Assembly: GCA_017534835.1 (NCBI GenBank)
Contig: JAFXVT010000059.1
Coordinates: forward strand, 1-44,331
Direction: 5' to 3'
Length of the DNA stretch: 44,331 bases
Source: Ruminococcus sp.
Lineage (GTDB): Bacteria; Bacillota; Clostridia; Oscillospirales; Ruminococcaceae
Under the pieces are notes generated by a model that made no database searches, was not told the DNA's origin, and saw nothing but the letters and a program-made list of their open reading frames with translations. The position numbers and the translations under genes were made by a program. Positions 9,801 through 16,577 of the stretch are shown here, in pieces (positions within the stretch are counted from its first letter, which is position 1; the number at the start of each line of letters is the position of its first letter).

Positions 9801-10041
9801 CGACAGCCGTAGCCTCGGCGCCCTCGGGCATGAGACCGTCGAGAGTAACGACCTGCTCCGCCTCCTCGCCGTTGGGATAGAGCTCGAGGCTCTGGAAGGT
9901 GAGGTCGTTCACTTCCGTTGCAGCCTCTGTTGAAGGCTCCGTTGTGACGATGTCCTCAGCGTAGACCGGCGAGACGCTCGATGAAGCCATAACTATGGCA
10001 GCCAAAAGACTGACTGCTTTTTTTGCTAATTTTTCAAACAT
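3814..10041 (-). CDS. Giant SpaA/fibro-slime surface adhesin, 2075 aa
   Basis: Secreted multi-domain protein. A Sec signal peptide ends near VYAED (about residue 29). An N-terminal beta-rich region covers about 30-180, and ricin/fascin-like segments (GLYIQNSSTSLWVKA) start at about 197. A fibro-slime-type module lies at about 945-990 (DDDFWLYVDDELIIDLGGIH). Then come prealbumin-like domains: KTLTIKKKLVGRNG (~1227), EVTKKWSDADY (~1425), IRLFDWDDPTKTH (~1570) and LRAIKTDSSTGASLPGAEFAL (~1705). The last contains a CDHC...CKNC insert at ~1739-1765. Such domains often carry Lys-Asn isopeptide bonds. No LPXTG-like signal or C-terminal membrane segment is visible, so anchoring must be indirect. An upstream in-frame ATG exists, but the chosen ATG has AAAGGAAG 8 nt before it and avoids overlapping the previous gene. 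Confidence 0.85.
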   Translation of the reverse strand: MFEKLAKKAVSLLAAIVMASSSVSPVYAEDIVTTEPSTEAATEVNDLTFQSLELYPNGEEAEQVVTLDGLMPEGAEATAVDVSDEHDGIAAYDITITDGENDYQPGEENPILVEINDPVITEDITLWHILDDGTREQIFDLYVVEGSVRFYATGFSVYEIVPAEDISALEPIPEGEAIRIIDNGGEATLKTYDGVGLYIQNSSTSLWVKAEERTISGNTGLSLVSNREVASKFYFVNTSGMQYKIYCLDDGQKYIKQTGPKIELVESEDEATIFNSTTNADKFRPVPNTSGSTTWKSQKVGNDYLLVGNGNNIEYLWYFEDVVVPNDAFDLDGKTYGLMYHNAANNTTTGYGMVAGDSTISTHELKIRSSTIDPSGTLYVDNNADITMWTFHSTSEDYYTLEADNGKYLVLTSDGVSLTDSAEDATPLKVTPGADANAHKIQLSANGKIITLSNNSFTAGTSGTWLDLVQKSALTEGDFIPYSATKVGVSDKTTSIDPDTGEPKQEYVVTNGTQIIVYTRVWNESEKRYDFYAIDHLGRLVPCYESGDSIMWMGSQINTLLWDFTDYQYPDGTSTGYYELYNPYSRKYLVPMKDGKILSNEPVGINLRGRVEGYEEYYTRIVSWDDDEYAFFAFYADPSHGKVLSRKDTELEQKDESADFYFAIMEPEPEPDEAAKLHTVETIDNTQYGISMRMVDFSVRSKESNFLGDNSGGADVAPKQGLLSTNLGADGYPTTALASSNLSGYVPGRSLKDLFDNPGGNYGGVAVNHLFIKSTYEASGYFEFDSCQNTATLVPDGTTLARQKDDEGNPLYLDKDGKLTTEASSEGVPNEPMYAFTVYRELATDNKPGNVTHMHGQFFPYNTIVPTDEASLYANHHHISPNNPENLYDALKNPLSPDDPRRGEPLYLLQYSGNDSGSNEPNCYNGTELSAGFVQTPNGHDAWGHDIIFEFTGDDDFWLYVDDELIIDLGGIHSALYGSVNFATGAVTVDNNVNNRIVRQTKTLREIFEANYRARGMSESEIATELSKYFNDGEDIFKDYSTHTMKIFYMERGAGASNLHMRFNLSYITPGSVLMSKDVSGAGEIDYSLLKYPYQIWYQEDKGDGNGVQWYRLTPTTENFGVYYLNPKREANYYPRYRSPSNNEIYEDVYFLTPGKDVSISFPADTIQYYIMECGLNGEVYETVECNGDPDNTQGTDIGSGKDFKIVEASVHDRPNVQLTNKVDPNAVKTLTIKKKLVGRNGIVINDDQTTFNFRLFLEQTVAKTIDTTDEHGNPSQETVETRELKAAYIHKYYVVSRNGFLCKWESGSFVEDPSAPFSNLNNLSHEEIAPYTFQTSPNGQISKIPVGYEVKVPDLINGMRFKVEEREEDNPIGYDVYELEGYTCVNDDDTSQPSYQVEDGNNINTGTVIKASSPSMLITNKRGFGIEVTKKWSDADYTDMHDTIYIAVYVNGVLKEGSVREITNDKLTQRYFFDDEALYDETLSLNDYQVREVTAVKTVDPVTGNPIYSNIQPVDPDTSTQINAVPTGGTSTEYTYNVHYDQGKLEGVINNARRDTVTNIREGGVAIRLFDWDDPTKTHPLAGGTFKLRHREQTGTDDNGDPIYKVKDIDTYTSSSNGIVAILYGDIGTGTFILEQVGAPNGYIGMSKPIEFTVGSGEDGVVTIVTDENDTGWADHDTTDETHTYKGFVDIHNKPFTLRAIKTDSSTGASLPGAEFALYRGIVSSAGYIIQDYYPLDLYVCDHCGEVPDDPTKPPKKCKNCNDPFDDDDVIKQLRSGADGVIPLITQKLPPDTYFLTEKKPPANYTGIQHSILFRIDELGNITIGSDVRMPNGADSNGNPKYASLKPELQAAYSSQSSYLTKTGGSFTISVPNTSGAHDYYFNIRKLAFLDKYIHGDSSDSEQKFVFKVERFLVDDTDMHSVQNTFYVTLNCETAETSYPGSLAAFSGHEYDPDTHMMTVICADGEDYSFPASIYSGEQTVKVTQTGIYKVTEVTEWSNTDYDFWTGSNIYTDNTKLIKQGTSAMDGNAPFVAFRITETDTDKANAAAASFTNTETEYAYLSSQAYAENTIKRN

Positions 10042-10075
10042 ATCGCCGCTTCCTTTCATAAAACTTCTGTGGCTG

Positions 10076-10855
10076 TCAGAACTCGCCCTTTGCCTGCTCA
10101 ACGGTCATGCCGTCGGGGTATTCATCTGAAAAGGCAGATACGGGGATTCCCTCTGCCGTGAGGTTGATCTCGAATTTCTGGTCGAATACGCCGAGATAAT
10201 CCTTCTTGAATATCGGGATATCGAGGTGGTCGAAGAGAGCCGTGGTGGACTCTCCGGGCTTTACAGCCTTCATTTTCTGTCCGGTGTCACCACCGGTATA
10301 GTAAAAATAGTACACGGTCTTGTCGGTATCGGTATCAGTGACCGTATCCATGATGAAATTATCATTGTTCGTGAAGCTTCCGTTCAGAAACTCCGTGCCA
10401 TCCGCGAGCTTTATAGCGCTGAGGATATTGTTCAGCCGCCTTTCCGAGCGCTCGGCGTTCTTGGAATTCGTATCAGGATCATAATTGTCCTTGAAATTGT
10501 CGATATATTCCTGAGTTTTGCCTGTTTCATCGAAATCCTTGAGGTCTACAGTCATTTTCAGCCTTATGAACACGTCCACTTGTCCGTTGTTCACTCCGGA
10601 CGGGTCTTTTTCAATTTTCATACCAGGCTCCATAGCCTTTGCTTTATCATGTCCGAGGCTGTCCCAGCCTGGCTCCTGTATCGCTACAGAGCCACTCTTG
10701 CCTTCAAGCCTGTTGGAAACGGTGTCCTCGCTGTGAAAGTAGGCAAATATCCCTGACAGCAGCATTACATAAACTATAAAAGCAGCAGACAGAACGGTTA
10801 TACGCTGTCTTTTTCTTCCGCTCAGCGCTTTTTTTGCAAATGCTTTGAGCTGCAT
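10076..10855 (-). CDS. SipW-dependent BsaA/TasA-like protein
   Basis: This 259-aa protein has a basic N-terminus (SGRKRQR), a hydrophobic stretch at about 20-40 and then AYFHSEDTVSNRLEG, the SipW-type signal. The following EPGMKIEKDPSGVNNGQVDVFIRL matches, position by position, the equivalent part of the 430-aa BsaA-like protein at 12944-14236. In TasA/BsaA proteins this strand precedes polymerisation into biofilm fibres. The ATG at 10855 was chosen because AAAGGAGG lies 8 nt before it; an ATG six codons earlier has no such site. It lies between the SipW-type peptidase (14 nt away) and the giant adhesin (34 nt away). A role as matrix fibre subunit or adaptor is inferred. Confidence 0.75.
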   Translation of the reverse strand: MQLKAFAKKALSGRKRQRITVLSAAFIVYVMLLSGIFAYFHSEDTVSNRLEGKSGSVAIQEPGWDSLGHDKAKAMEPGMKIEKDPSGVNNGQVDVFIRLKMTVDLKDFDETGKTQEYIDNFKDNYDPDTNSKNAERSERRLNNILSAIKLADGTEFLNGSFTNNDNFIMDTVTDTDTDKTVYYFYYTGGDTGQKMKAVKPGESTTALFDHLDIPIFKKDYLGVFDQKFEINLTAEGIPVSAFSDEYPDGMTVEQAKGEF

Positions 10856-10869
10856 AGATATTCCTCCTT

Positions 10870-11358
10870 TCATTCAGACTTATAGAAACAACCGAGAAGT
10901 AACAGCAGAACGCCCCCCAAAGCTATAGCTATCTTTCCCGCGAGCGACTGTGCAAAGCCGAGCAGTCTGCCGCCGTATGGCAGTGCAAACAGCGTTTTTC
11001 CGATGTATTTATCGCGCGTTACTGGGTCAGGGTCCGGGGAATCGTTCATATCCCCCTTTGTGATGATACCGTCAGATGTTATCTCTATTGCCCGGTGAGT
11101 GACACGGATATCGGCAACTCTGAAAGAAATCACATCACCGGCTGTAATTTTGTCATAGCTGCTGTAGGTGCTGACAAAACAGACACTCCCAACAGAAAAA
11201 AGATCATCCATCGAGCCTGACCGGACCTGATACATACGTATGCCACAGATATGCAGTATCGCAAGTATCACGCCTATGACTATCACAGCCGTTGAAATGA
11301 TCTGATAGGCTAGCCTGAGCAGCCAGCTGATATGCTGTTTTACGTCATGCTCTCTCAT
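10870..11358 (-). CDS. sipW: SipW-type (ER-like) signal peptidase I, short form
   Basis: This 162-aa membrane protein cleaves signal peptides of exported proteins. It has a transmembrane segment at about residues 18-42, the catalytic-serine motif SGSM (Ser49), the VTHRA motif with a His (His88) in place of the bacterial Lys, KGDMNDSPDP (about 101-110), and a second hydrophobic segment near the C-terminus. The Ser-His-Asp layout is that of the archaeal/ER branch, which in Firmicutes includes SipW. It sits immediately before a SipW-type substrate. A second peptidase of the same branch begins the operon, so the two may have different substrates. Confidence 0.85.
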   Translation of the reverse strand: MREHDVKQHISWLLRLAYQIISTAVIVIGVILAILHICGIRMYQVRSGSMDDLFSVGSVCFVSTYSSYDKITAGDVISFRVADIRVTHRAIEITSDGIITKGDMNDSPDPDPVTRDKYIGKTLFALPYGGRLLGFAQSLAGKIAIALGGVLLLLLGCFYKSE

Positions 11359-11393
11359 ACTATCAGTTCTTTATTGCAAATTTACAGTCCTTG

Positions 11394-12155
11394 TCAGTCA
11401 ATGATTCCGACAAGGATACCTCTAGCGTCATCGAATTCGTAGGTACAGGTCGAAAGCAGCAGGAGGTGCGGATCCTCGCCCAAGTCCTCTTTTTTTATAT
11501 TCTGAGTGTGCTTAGCCTCATCAAAGATGTAGCTGATATAGTCGTTTTTGTCCTGCGGAACAGCAAACACAGCACGGTACGCAGGAGCAGTGCTGTAGGT
11601 GTTGAGGTACGCAAAGAACCGTACTCTATGCACGCCATCCTTCAGAGTCAACGAACCCTCGGGGTGCTGCTGCATGAAGTCAGCGTCCGCAAACAGCGAG
11701 ATATCGGCGAACATACGACGATTTGTGATATGGTGACCGTAGACTATCGAATTGAAACCGGAAAAGTCTCTTGTGCACCTGTAATCCAAAAACGGACAGC
11801 CCAAATCATAGTTGTACTGTCCGTTCACGCCGTTATGAAGATAAAAATCGTTATCCTTCCCCTGAACCACAGGGAGGTCAATATTAGTATCGGGAATATA
11901 TATCCAACCGACAGTATCATCATTTACATCTTCACATGACGTAAGCAGATTTTCGGTATTATCAGAGCCTTTTGACACAACCTGCAGCGGTTTTATTCTG
12001 TCGATGATATCTTGCTGCTCTTCAAAAGCCTCATCAAGCTGTTTGTCTGGAAGGATATTGTCTGTGTAGTATCTGTAACCGCAGAACGCTCCGGTAATGG
12101 CAAACACGAGCAGAACAGCTGCCGTAGTTATTTTACGTTTCATCAGTCTTTTCAT
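11394..12155 (-). CDS. srtB: Class B sortase
   Basis: This 253-aa transpeptidase has an N-terminal membrane anchor (about residues 8-26) and the sortase catalytic set: His141 in YGHHITN, Cys237 in LLSTCTYEF, and Arg245 in DARGILVG. The TxxTCxYEF context and the DDTVGWIYIPDTNIDLPVVQ segment identify class B. Class B sortases of clostridia, such as C. difficile SrtB, accept (S/N/P)PXTG signals; the gene just upstream encodes a protein with PPKTG. It may attach that protein to the wall or join fibre subunits. Its start overlaps the end of the substrate gene; ATG at 12155 or 12143 are both possible, neither with a strong ribosome site. Confidence 0.88.
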   Translation of the reverse strand: MKRLMKRKITTAAVLLVFAITGAFCGYRYYTDNILPDKQLDEAFEEQQDIIDRIKPLQVVSKGSDNTENLLTSCEDVNDDTVGWIYIPDTNIDLPVVQGKDNDFYLHNGVNGQYNYDLGCPFLDYRCTRDFSGFNSIVYGHHITNRRMFADISLFADADFMQQHPEGSLTLKDGVHRVRFFAYLNTYSTAPAYRAVFAVPQDKNDYISYIFDEAKHTQNIKKEDLGEDPHLLLLSTCTYEFDDARGILVGIID

Positions 12156-12900
12156 TCTGTTTCTTCTTGAGGAACACAAGCACCAGCATTCCACTGGTCA
12201 TGACAGCGAGCACCGCGATTGCGAACAGCCATACGTTATTTCCAACCGAAAACAGACCGGTCTTCGGGGGAACATAGTCCTCGTCCACAGCGGCATAGAA
12301 AATCCACTTGAACTCTATCTCGCCCTGCACATATCCGGATTCCTGTGATCCCACCAGCACATGCTCGCCGTTGATGTCCACAAGCCTGTGACCGTTATCG
12401 GCTCCGACCAGTACATCGAGGTCGTTCCAGATCACTGAGCATTTGAGTGTGTGGGAATCACCCGGCTGATAGAGACCGCAGTCATAGACCTGCTGGGTGA
12501 GGTCGATATTGCCGTCACCGGTGACAGTGCCTTTGTAGAACTCCTGACCGTCGAGCCAGAAGGTACATTCGCATCCTTTTTCGAGATCAATCTCGCCATC
12601 TTTGTAGAGAGGTTCAACATAGAAATAGATGTGGTACGCCTTGTCGTCACGCAGATTCATGAGCTGGACGTCCTTTGTGTATGTGACGCCGTAGTCCATA
12701 TTCTCCACACGGAAGAAGTATTCTCCTGTCGAACTACTGACGGCATTGCCATCAGAGTCCATAGCAGTCAGCTTCTCCGGAAGTCCCTTTACCGCACCTT
12801 CGGGTAAAGCGACCTCCGCATAAGCTGCCATCGGGCAGCAGTTTGCAGAAAGAAACAGGAGACAGCTTAACAAGGCGGTCAATAACTTCTTTGCACGCAT
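12133..12900 (-). CDS. Surface protein with PPKTG sortase signal
   Basis: This 255-aa secreted protein has a signal peptide (residues 1-28, ending MAAYAE), a beta-rich ectodomain with two or three Cys, and a C-terminal wall-sorting signal: VPPKTG, a hydrophobic helix (about 226-247) and the basic tail KKKQNEK. PPKTG suits the class B sortase encoded directly downstream, whose start lies inside this gene. The ectodomain segment DVQLMNLRDDKAYHIYFYV is reminiscent of accessory proteins in sortase-SipW loci, but I recognise no named family. It could be the wall anchor for polymers of the BsaA-like proteins. That is inference. Confidence 0.8.
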   Translation of the reverse strand: MRAKKLLTALLSCLLFLSANCCPMAAYAEVALPEGAVKGLPEKLTAMDSDGNAVSSSTGEYFFRVENMDYGVTYTKDVQLMNLRDDKAYHIYFYVEPLYKDGEIDLEKGCECTFWLDGQEFYKGTVTGDGNIDLTQQVYDCGLYQPGDSHTLKCSVIWNDLDVLVGADNGHRLVDINGEHVLVGSQESGYVQGEIEFKWIFYAAVDEDYVPPKTGLFSVGNNVWLFAIAVLAVMTSGMLVLVFLKKKQNEKTDET

Positions 12901-12943
12901 TGTGCTGTCCCCTTTCCGTAAGATTATCGTGTTATATCAGCTA

Positions 12944-14236
12944 TTATGTCCAGCTTACAGTCGTGCCGTCATAACCTGCTGTCGCACCCCAAGAAGCACC
13001 ATTCACACCAACAACTATGCTGGTATTGGACTTAGCTTCATTAGGAGTTGTCTGAATACTGTCGAGAACCACGGTCAGATCATAAACCAGTTCTTTATAA
13101 GCATCCTGTGTGACATCCTTGTTGAGCGTCACGCTGTCAACAAGCTTCTCTGTTGTTGCGCCAGGTGCAAGGAGCTTGTTATAGAAGAAATACCCCGCAT
13201 CATTTGTGCCGTTAATCTTTGTGCTTGTAGCTGCTTTGTATGTCCAGTTTGTGCTCCAGCCGGATGCAAGGTTAATGTCAATCACAACATCGTCAAGCGC
13301 CTTGTTTGCAGAAGAATCATCATCACCTACATAAGTCAGGCGAATGATAGCAGCATCGGAAGCACCGGCAGTTGCAGCTGTACCATCAGACTTCACCCAT
13401 GTAATATTGAATGCAGGTGTTGTACCAGCGTTTGCAATTGTTACTTCCTTAGTTGCAGCAAGCTTAACATTGTCAAGTGCTCCGGCAGCCAGCGTCACAA
13501 CGCCAGTATCACTTTCTGTGATTGCATCCGAAGCAAGATTTGCGATATAAACCGTGCCTGGCTCATGCTCAAGCTCATAGAACTTTTTATTCGTTGCATC
13601 ATAGTAGTAACCGGAATACTTCACACCGTCGGTAACATTGCGCTTGAAGATATACAAACCGCTGCCATACTGCTGTGCATAGGTCTTTGCCGGATCTGCA
13701 ACAGTCTTCGTCGTGTCAGGATTAAACTGCCCCGAGCCGGAATAATCAGTATTTGTAGAAGAATCGTCGCCCGAGCGAACGTTCCAAGCGTCAGAAGGCG
13801 AAACTGCCTGACCGCCTGCGATAACGAGCGTACCGCCAGCCTGAAGGAGAGTCACCTCGTTGGCCGTGCTTCCAGAAGCAGCTGTTTTCAGCTCCACCAA
13901 TTTGGTTTTATCAGCACTGGCAAATCCAGACGGAGCTACACCGGTGTCCTTAACAGTCAGAGTTGCGTCATACAACAGACCGAGACGAACGAACGCATCC
14001 ACATTACCTGTATTAACAGCGGAAACATCCTTATTGATTTCCTGTCCAGGTGTCCACTGCTCAGGCGGAGTAAAATCCTCGGCAATCGCTACATTATAGT
14101 CCGCGCTTGCCGTCAGACGGTTCGTAACCTCATCCTTGCTTGTGAACCACGCAAAGGTCGATCCTGCGACAGTAACGGCTGCGACAGCTATAGCGCCAAC
14201 AAGAATTCTGCGATCCTTCTTATTGTTTTTTCTCAT
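12944..14236 (-). CDS. BsaA-family SipW-dependent biofilm matrix protein
   Basis: This 430-aa protein begins MRKNNKKDRRILVGAIAV, followed by a hydrophobic core and GSTFAWFTSKDEVTNRLTA, a textbook SipW-type signal. It continues TPGQEINKDVSAVNTGNVDAFVRLGLL. This is the BsaA/TasA pattern of Clostridium perfringens and Bacillus matrix fibre proteins. The mature part is rich in Ala, Thr and Asp and nearly free of Cys. Its AAAGGAGTG ribosome site overlaps the last codons of the upstream peptidase gene, giving coupled synthesis of peptidase and substrate. It is the likely major subunit because it is promoter-proximal. Subunit rank is inferred from position. Confidence 0.85.
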   Translation of the reverse strand: MRKNNKKDRRILVGAIAVAAVTVAGSTFAWFTSKDEVTNRLTASADYNVAIAEDFTPPEQWTPGQEINKDVSAVNTGNVDAFVRLGLLYDATLTVKDTGVAPSGFASADKTKLVELKTAASGSTANEVTLLQAGGTLVIAGGQAVSPSDAWNVRSGDDSSTNTDYSGSGQFNPDTTKTVADPAKTYAQQYGSGLYIFKRNVTDGVKYSGYYYDATNKKFYELEHEPGTVYIANLASDAITESDTGVVTLAAGALDNVKLAATKEVTIANAGTTPAFNITWVKSDGTAATAGASDAAIIRLTYVGDDDSSANKALDDVVIDINLASGWSTNWTYKAATSTKINGTNDAGYFFYNKLLAPGATTEKLVDSVTLNKDVTQDAYKELVYDLTVVLDSIQTTPNEAKSNTSIVVGVNGASWGATAGYDGTTVSWT

Positions 14237-14240
14237 AAAA

Positions 14241-14903
14241 TCACTCCTTTATATTCTCTGAGGTTTCCTTTTCTGGGATTGTCCCCTGATTTTTTTCGGA
14301 AATCTCACCTATATCTTCAACAGCATTGCTTTCGCCCTCGCTCCTATCAAAATAGAGTTGCATAAGGTAGAAGAATACTGCAATAAGCACAATTATCGGT
14401 ATTATGAAATACCATCTTAGCTGTATGAAACGAATAATGTAGCCGAGAAACGGCACATGGAACTTTACTACGCCGATGACGCGCTTTTCGTCGATAAGGA
14501 ACGAGTCCTCGGCATCATTGGCGTCGCCCTTTGTCCGGAAGCATGTAACGCCGGTTCCCTGATAATCTTCTAATTTCTGTGTGACACGGTGGGTCAAATA
14601 AGCCTCGCTGTCCTCTGATGGGTTGAAAGTAATGATGTCATTCTCACTGATATCATTTGCCCCGCAAAGCTTAACGAAAACCATATCCCCCGGACTGTAT
14701 ACAGGCTCCATTGAGGGAGTCAGTACAGTGTAATAGCGGAATCCGAACAGTGATTTGCTTGGGTTCTTGCTTGAGGCAAACAGCAACGCACCGATAATAA
14801 TAGCGGCAGCCAGTATGTAAACCATGACAGAGCGAACGATTGAAAACACCTTATATCCAGCGCTTTCGGGTAAAGCCGACTGTTCAGTTTGTTCATTTTT
14901 CAT
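14241..14903 (-). CDS. sipW: SipW-type signal peptidase I, long form
   Basis: This 220-aa membrane protein is the first gene of the operon. It has a transmembrane segment at about residues 24-44, TPSMEP with catalytic Ser64, LTHRV with His105, TKGDANDAED (about 124-133), a second hydrophobic segment at about 163-187 and a charged C-terminal tail. His in place of the bacterial catalytic Lys puts it in the ER/SipW branch. It should process the three SipW-type substrates encoded downstream. It differs from the short peptidase at 10870-11358 by its longer N- and C-terminal tails. Confidence 0.88.
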   Translation of the reverse strand: MKNEQTEQSALPESAGYKVFSIVRSVMVYILAAAIIIGALLFASSKNPSKSLFGFRYYTVLTPSMEPVYSPGDMVFVKLCGANDISENDIITFNPSEDSEAYLTHRVTQKLEDYQGTGVTCFRTKGDANDAEDSFLIDEKRVIGVVKFHVPFLGYIIRFIQLRWYFIIPIIVLIAVFFYLMQLYFDRSEGESNAVEDIGEISEKNQGTIPEKETSENIKE

Positions 14904-14943
14904 CTCTATAAATTACCACCGCCATTCTCACCCGAGGATTATT

Positions 14944-15152
14944 ATTCAATCTTACCATACAGTATAACACTATTTTTACGAATTGTCAACACTTTTTTCA
15001 CCGTAATACTACCATTCTGAGCGATTTTAGTGCTTTCATCCTTCAATCCGCAGAGTGCCAACCGTTCTATTGCATCAATGAACTCTTTGCCTGTATATGC
15101 ATCTGTACTAACGGAATTAGCAAAAACATCATAGCCTAATGCCGATAATTGT
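14944..15152 (-). pseudogene. Possible gene remnant overlapping the operon promoter
   Basis: One minus-strand frame stays open for about 66 codons and reads as protein-like sequence, with pieces such as LSALGYDVFANSVSTDAYTG and FIDAIERLALCGLKDES. It has no start codon and begins right after a stop. I do not recognise the family. It may be a decayed 3' end whose AT-rich tail now supplies the sigma-A promoter, or it may be chance. Confidence 0.25.
14961..14989 (-). promoter_or_regulatory. Strong sigma-A promoter of the matrix/sortase operon
   Basis: On the minus strand the -35 TTGACA (14984-14989) is a perfect consensus. The spacer is exactly 17 nt and the -10 is TATACT (14961-14966). It lies about 58 nt before the first gene. 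No other strong promoter was seen within the eight-gene run, so the whole cluster may be one transcript. Confidence 0.88.
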
Positions 15153-15510
15153 TTATTTTAGCCCAAATTGTATACTGAAATGGTACCAATTTTACCATGA
15201 GACTGGTGGAATCTAAGAAGATCAGGAATAATGATATTTCCAACCGCATCTCATTATAAACCGGTATATACCTATTATAATGCTCCCGCTGTTTTCGCCC
15301 CTTGGTGTTTTAGGCAACTGCCAAATTTTAGCATAATATGAACAACTAATCGAAGCAAGCACTTCAAAGTTTAATCTTTTACTATCAGTCCAATGTGAAA
15401 TTTTTCTTCGTCAGCAAAAAAGCAGCTCAAGCAACCACTTGTAAAATATACGCAAGAATATACCGTTTGTAATTTCGCGTTTTTCTTCAAAAAATTTTAT
15501 AAATACTCAT

Positions 15511-15661
15511 ATAAAAAATAGGAGTAAAAGAGCCCACTTTTAACAGTACTGTCACCATATTTTCACATATAAACTTAAATCATTGTTAGAAATGACAATC
15601 AAGTCAGAATTACAACACGCATTTATCAAGGAGTTACCCAAAATCAACTCCTATTTTTTAT
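15511..15661. repeat. AT-rich segment with 15-bp perfect terminal inverted repeats
   Basis: ATAAAAAATAGGAGT at 15511-15525 is the exact reverse complement of 15647-15661. Inside the right end, AGGAGTT (15629-15635) pairs with AACTCCT (15646-15652), followed by ATTTTTTA, so the right end is also a terminator-like hairpin. The segment could be a tiny MITE or a bidirectional terminator. The surrounding gap from 15153 to 15716 is very AT-rich and holds no recognisable gene. Confidence 0.4.
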
Positions 15662-15662
15662 G

Positions 15663-16088
15663 TCTGTTTTCACAGAAGACTTTTTGATATTATAACCTAC
15701 ACAGGAGCGATGATCAGTGGTTAAGTGCGCCGTTCACGTCACGCAAGGCGGAACAGAAGGAACGGTACTGCGCAAGGGCTATGGCAAAAAGATTGCTAAC
15801 TTGCTACCAAATGGGTTCAGGCGGCGATATATCTTTACTTCCGCTGATAGCAAAAGCGGTAGTTGTGAGTTAGGCGACAGCAGTTTGCTAACACCGAAAA
15901 AGCTCTGTATCAGTTGGTTTGACCGCGCTTGGTAGTTTGTTAGTAAAATCATAGATGCAGGACGCCGTGCCGCGAGTTTGTGCGCGTTTTGTGCCGTTCT
16001 GCGGTGAAAGGAGGGATAACTACACCACACGGGCTCCCGGAGCAATCCTGAGGGCAAATAGAGCGAGTTTGGAAGAAAGGATGTGAAG
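15663..16088 (+). other. Leader region of the recombinase cassette
   Basis: No convincing gene. Base composition changes from AT-rich to about even here. A 72-codon frame (15717-15935, GTG start with AGGAG about 9 nt before it) could encode a small basic protein, but nothing in it is recognisable. The region may instead be a structured leader or the left end of the mobile cassette. Confidence 0.3.
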
Positions 16089-16433
16089 ATGACTGAAAAC
16101 AACATTTACAACGAGCCGTACTGCGTCAAGGACGGCTGTCTCTATGAGACGGTCGAGAGAAAAGGCTTCATCGGTTTCGAGGACGACAACTTCTACTATC
16201 TCATCATGAATGCGGCGTTGTCTGAGGTTGTGAAGCTGTCGAAGGAAATGGGTGAGAGCTTCTCCATTGGCAAGAACAGTCTGATACAACAGCTGGTCGA
16301 TGACGGTATCATGGTCGTGAAGGGCAAGCGCAACACAACGACTGTCCGTGTGACCGATGACCGTCAGATGAGCGTGGCGGTACTGGATAAGTCGAAGATG
16401 TTCACTGAGGCGGGAAATGCCGAAATCAGCTGA
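16089..16433 (+). CDS. Unknown small protein of recombinase cassette
   Basis: A 114-aa cytoplasmic protein I do not recognise. The first part (YNEPYCVKDGCLYETVERKG) looks like a short beta-rich module. The second (GKNSLIQQLVDDGIMVVKGKR) resembles a winged-helix end, so DNA binding is possible. A GTG two codons earlier is also in frame, but the ATG at 16089 has GAAAGG at the better distance of 8 nt. It precedes a possible DNA-binding gene and a serine recombinase on the same strand. Confidence 0.6.
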   Translation: MTENNIYNEPYCVKDGCLYETVERKGFIGFEDDNFYYLIMNAALSEVVKLSKEMGESFSIGKNSLIQQLVDDGIMVVKGKRNTTTVRVTDDRQMSVAVLDKSKMFTEAGNAEIS

Positions 16434-16577
16434 AAAGAGGTGGATTTTCGATTAGCAGGTTAAAGGCTGGCGTCAAAGCGCCCGCCGTTCCACATCGGAC
16501 GGGCAAAGCCCGCCGATATTCCGCGGTTTATGAGAATATACAAAAGGAGGCAAAATAGAAAAAGGAGGAAAAAGCTG
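16434..16577 (+). other. Hairpin-rich spacer in recombinase cassette
   Basis: Several short inverted repeats follow one another: GGCG/CGCC near 16468-16483, GCCCGCCG with CGGACGGGC around 16480-16507, and CGGGC/GCCCG near 16500-16513. No T-run follows, so this is either a structured regulatory RNA segment or a recombination-related site. It is GC-rich compared with its flanks. Confidence 0.35.

Noticed and set aside
12902-14365. A 487-codon open frame antisense to the BsaA-like gene
   Set aside because: It mirrors codon use of the real gene, is Cys-rich without pattern, and the minus-strand frame has clear family motifs and a ribosome site.
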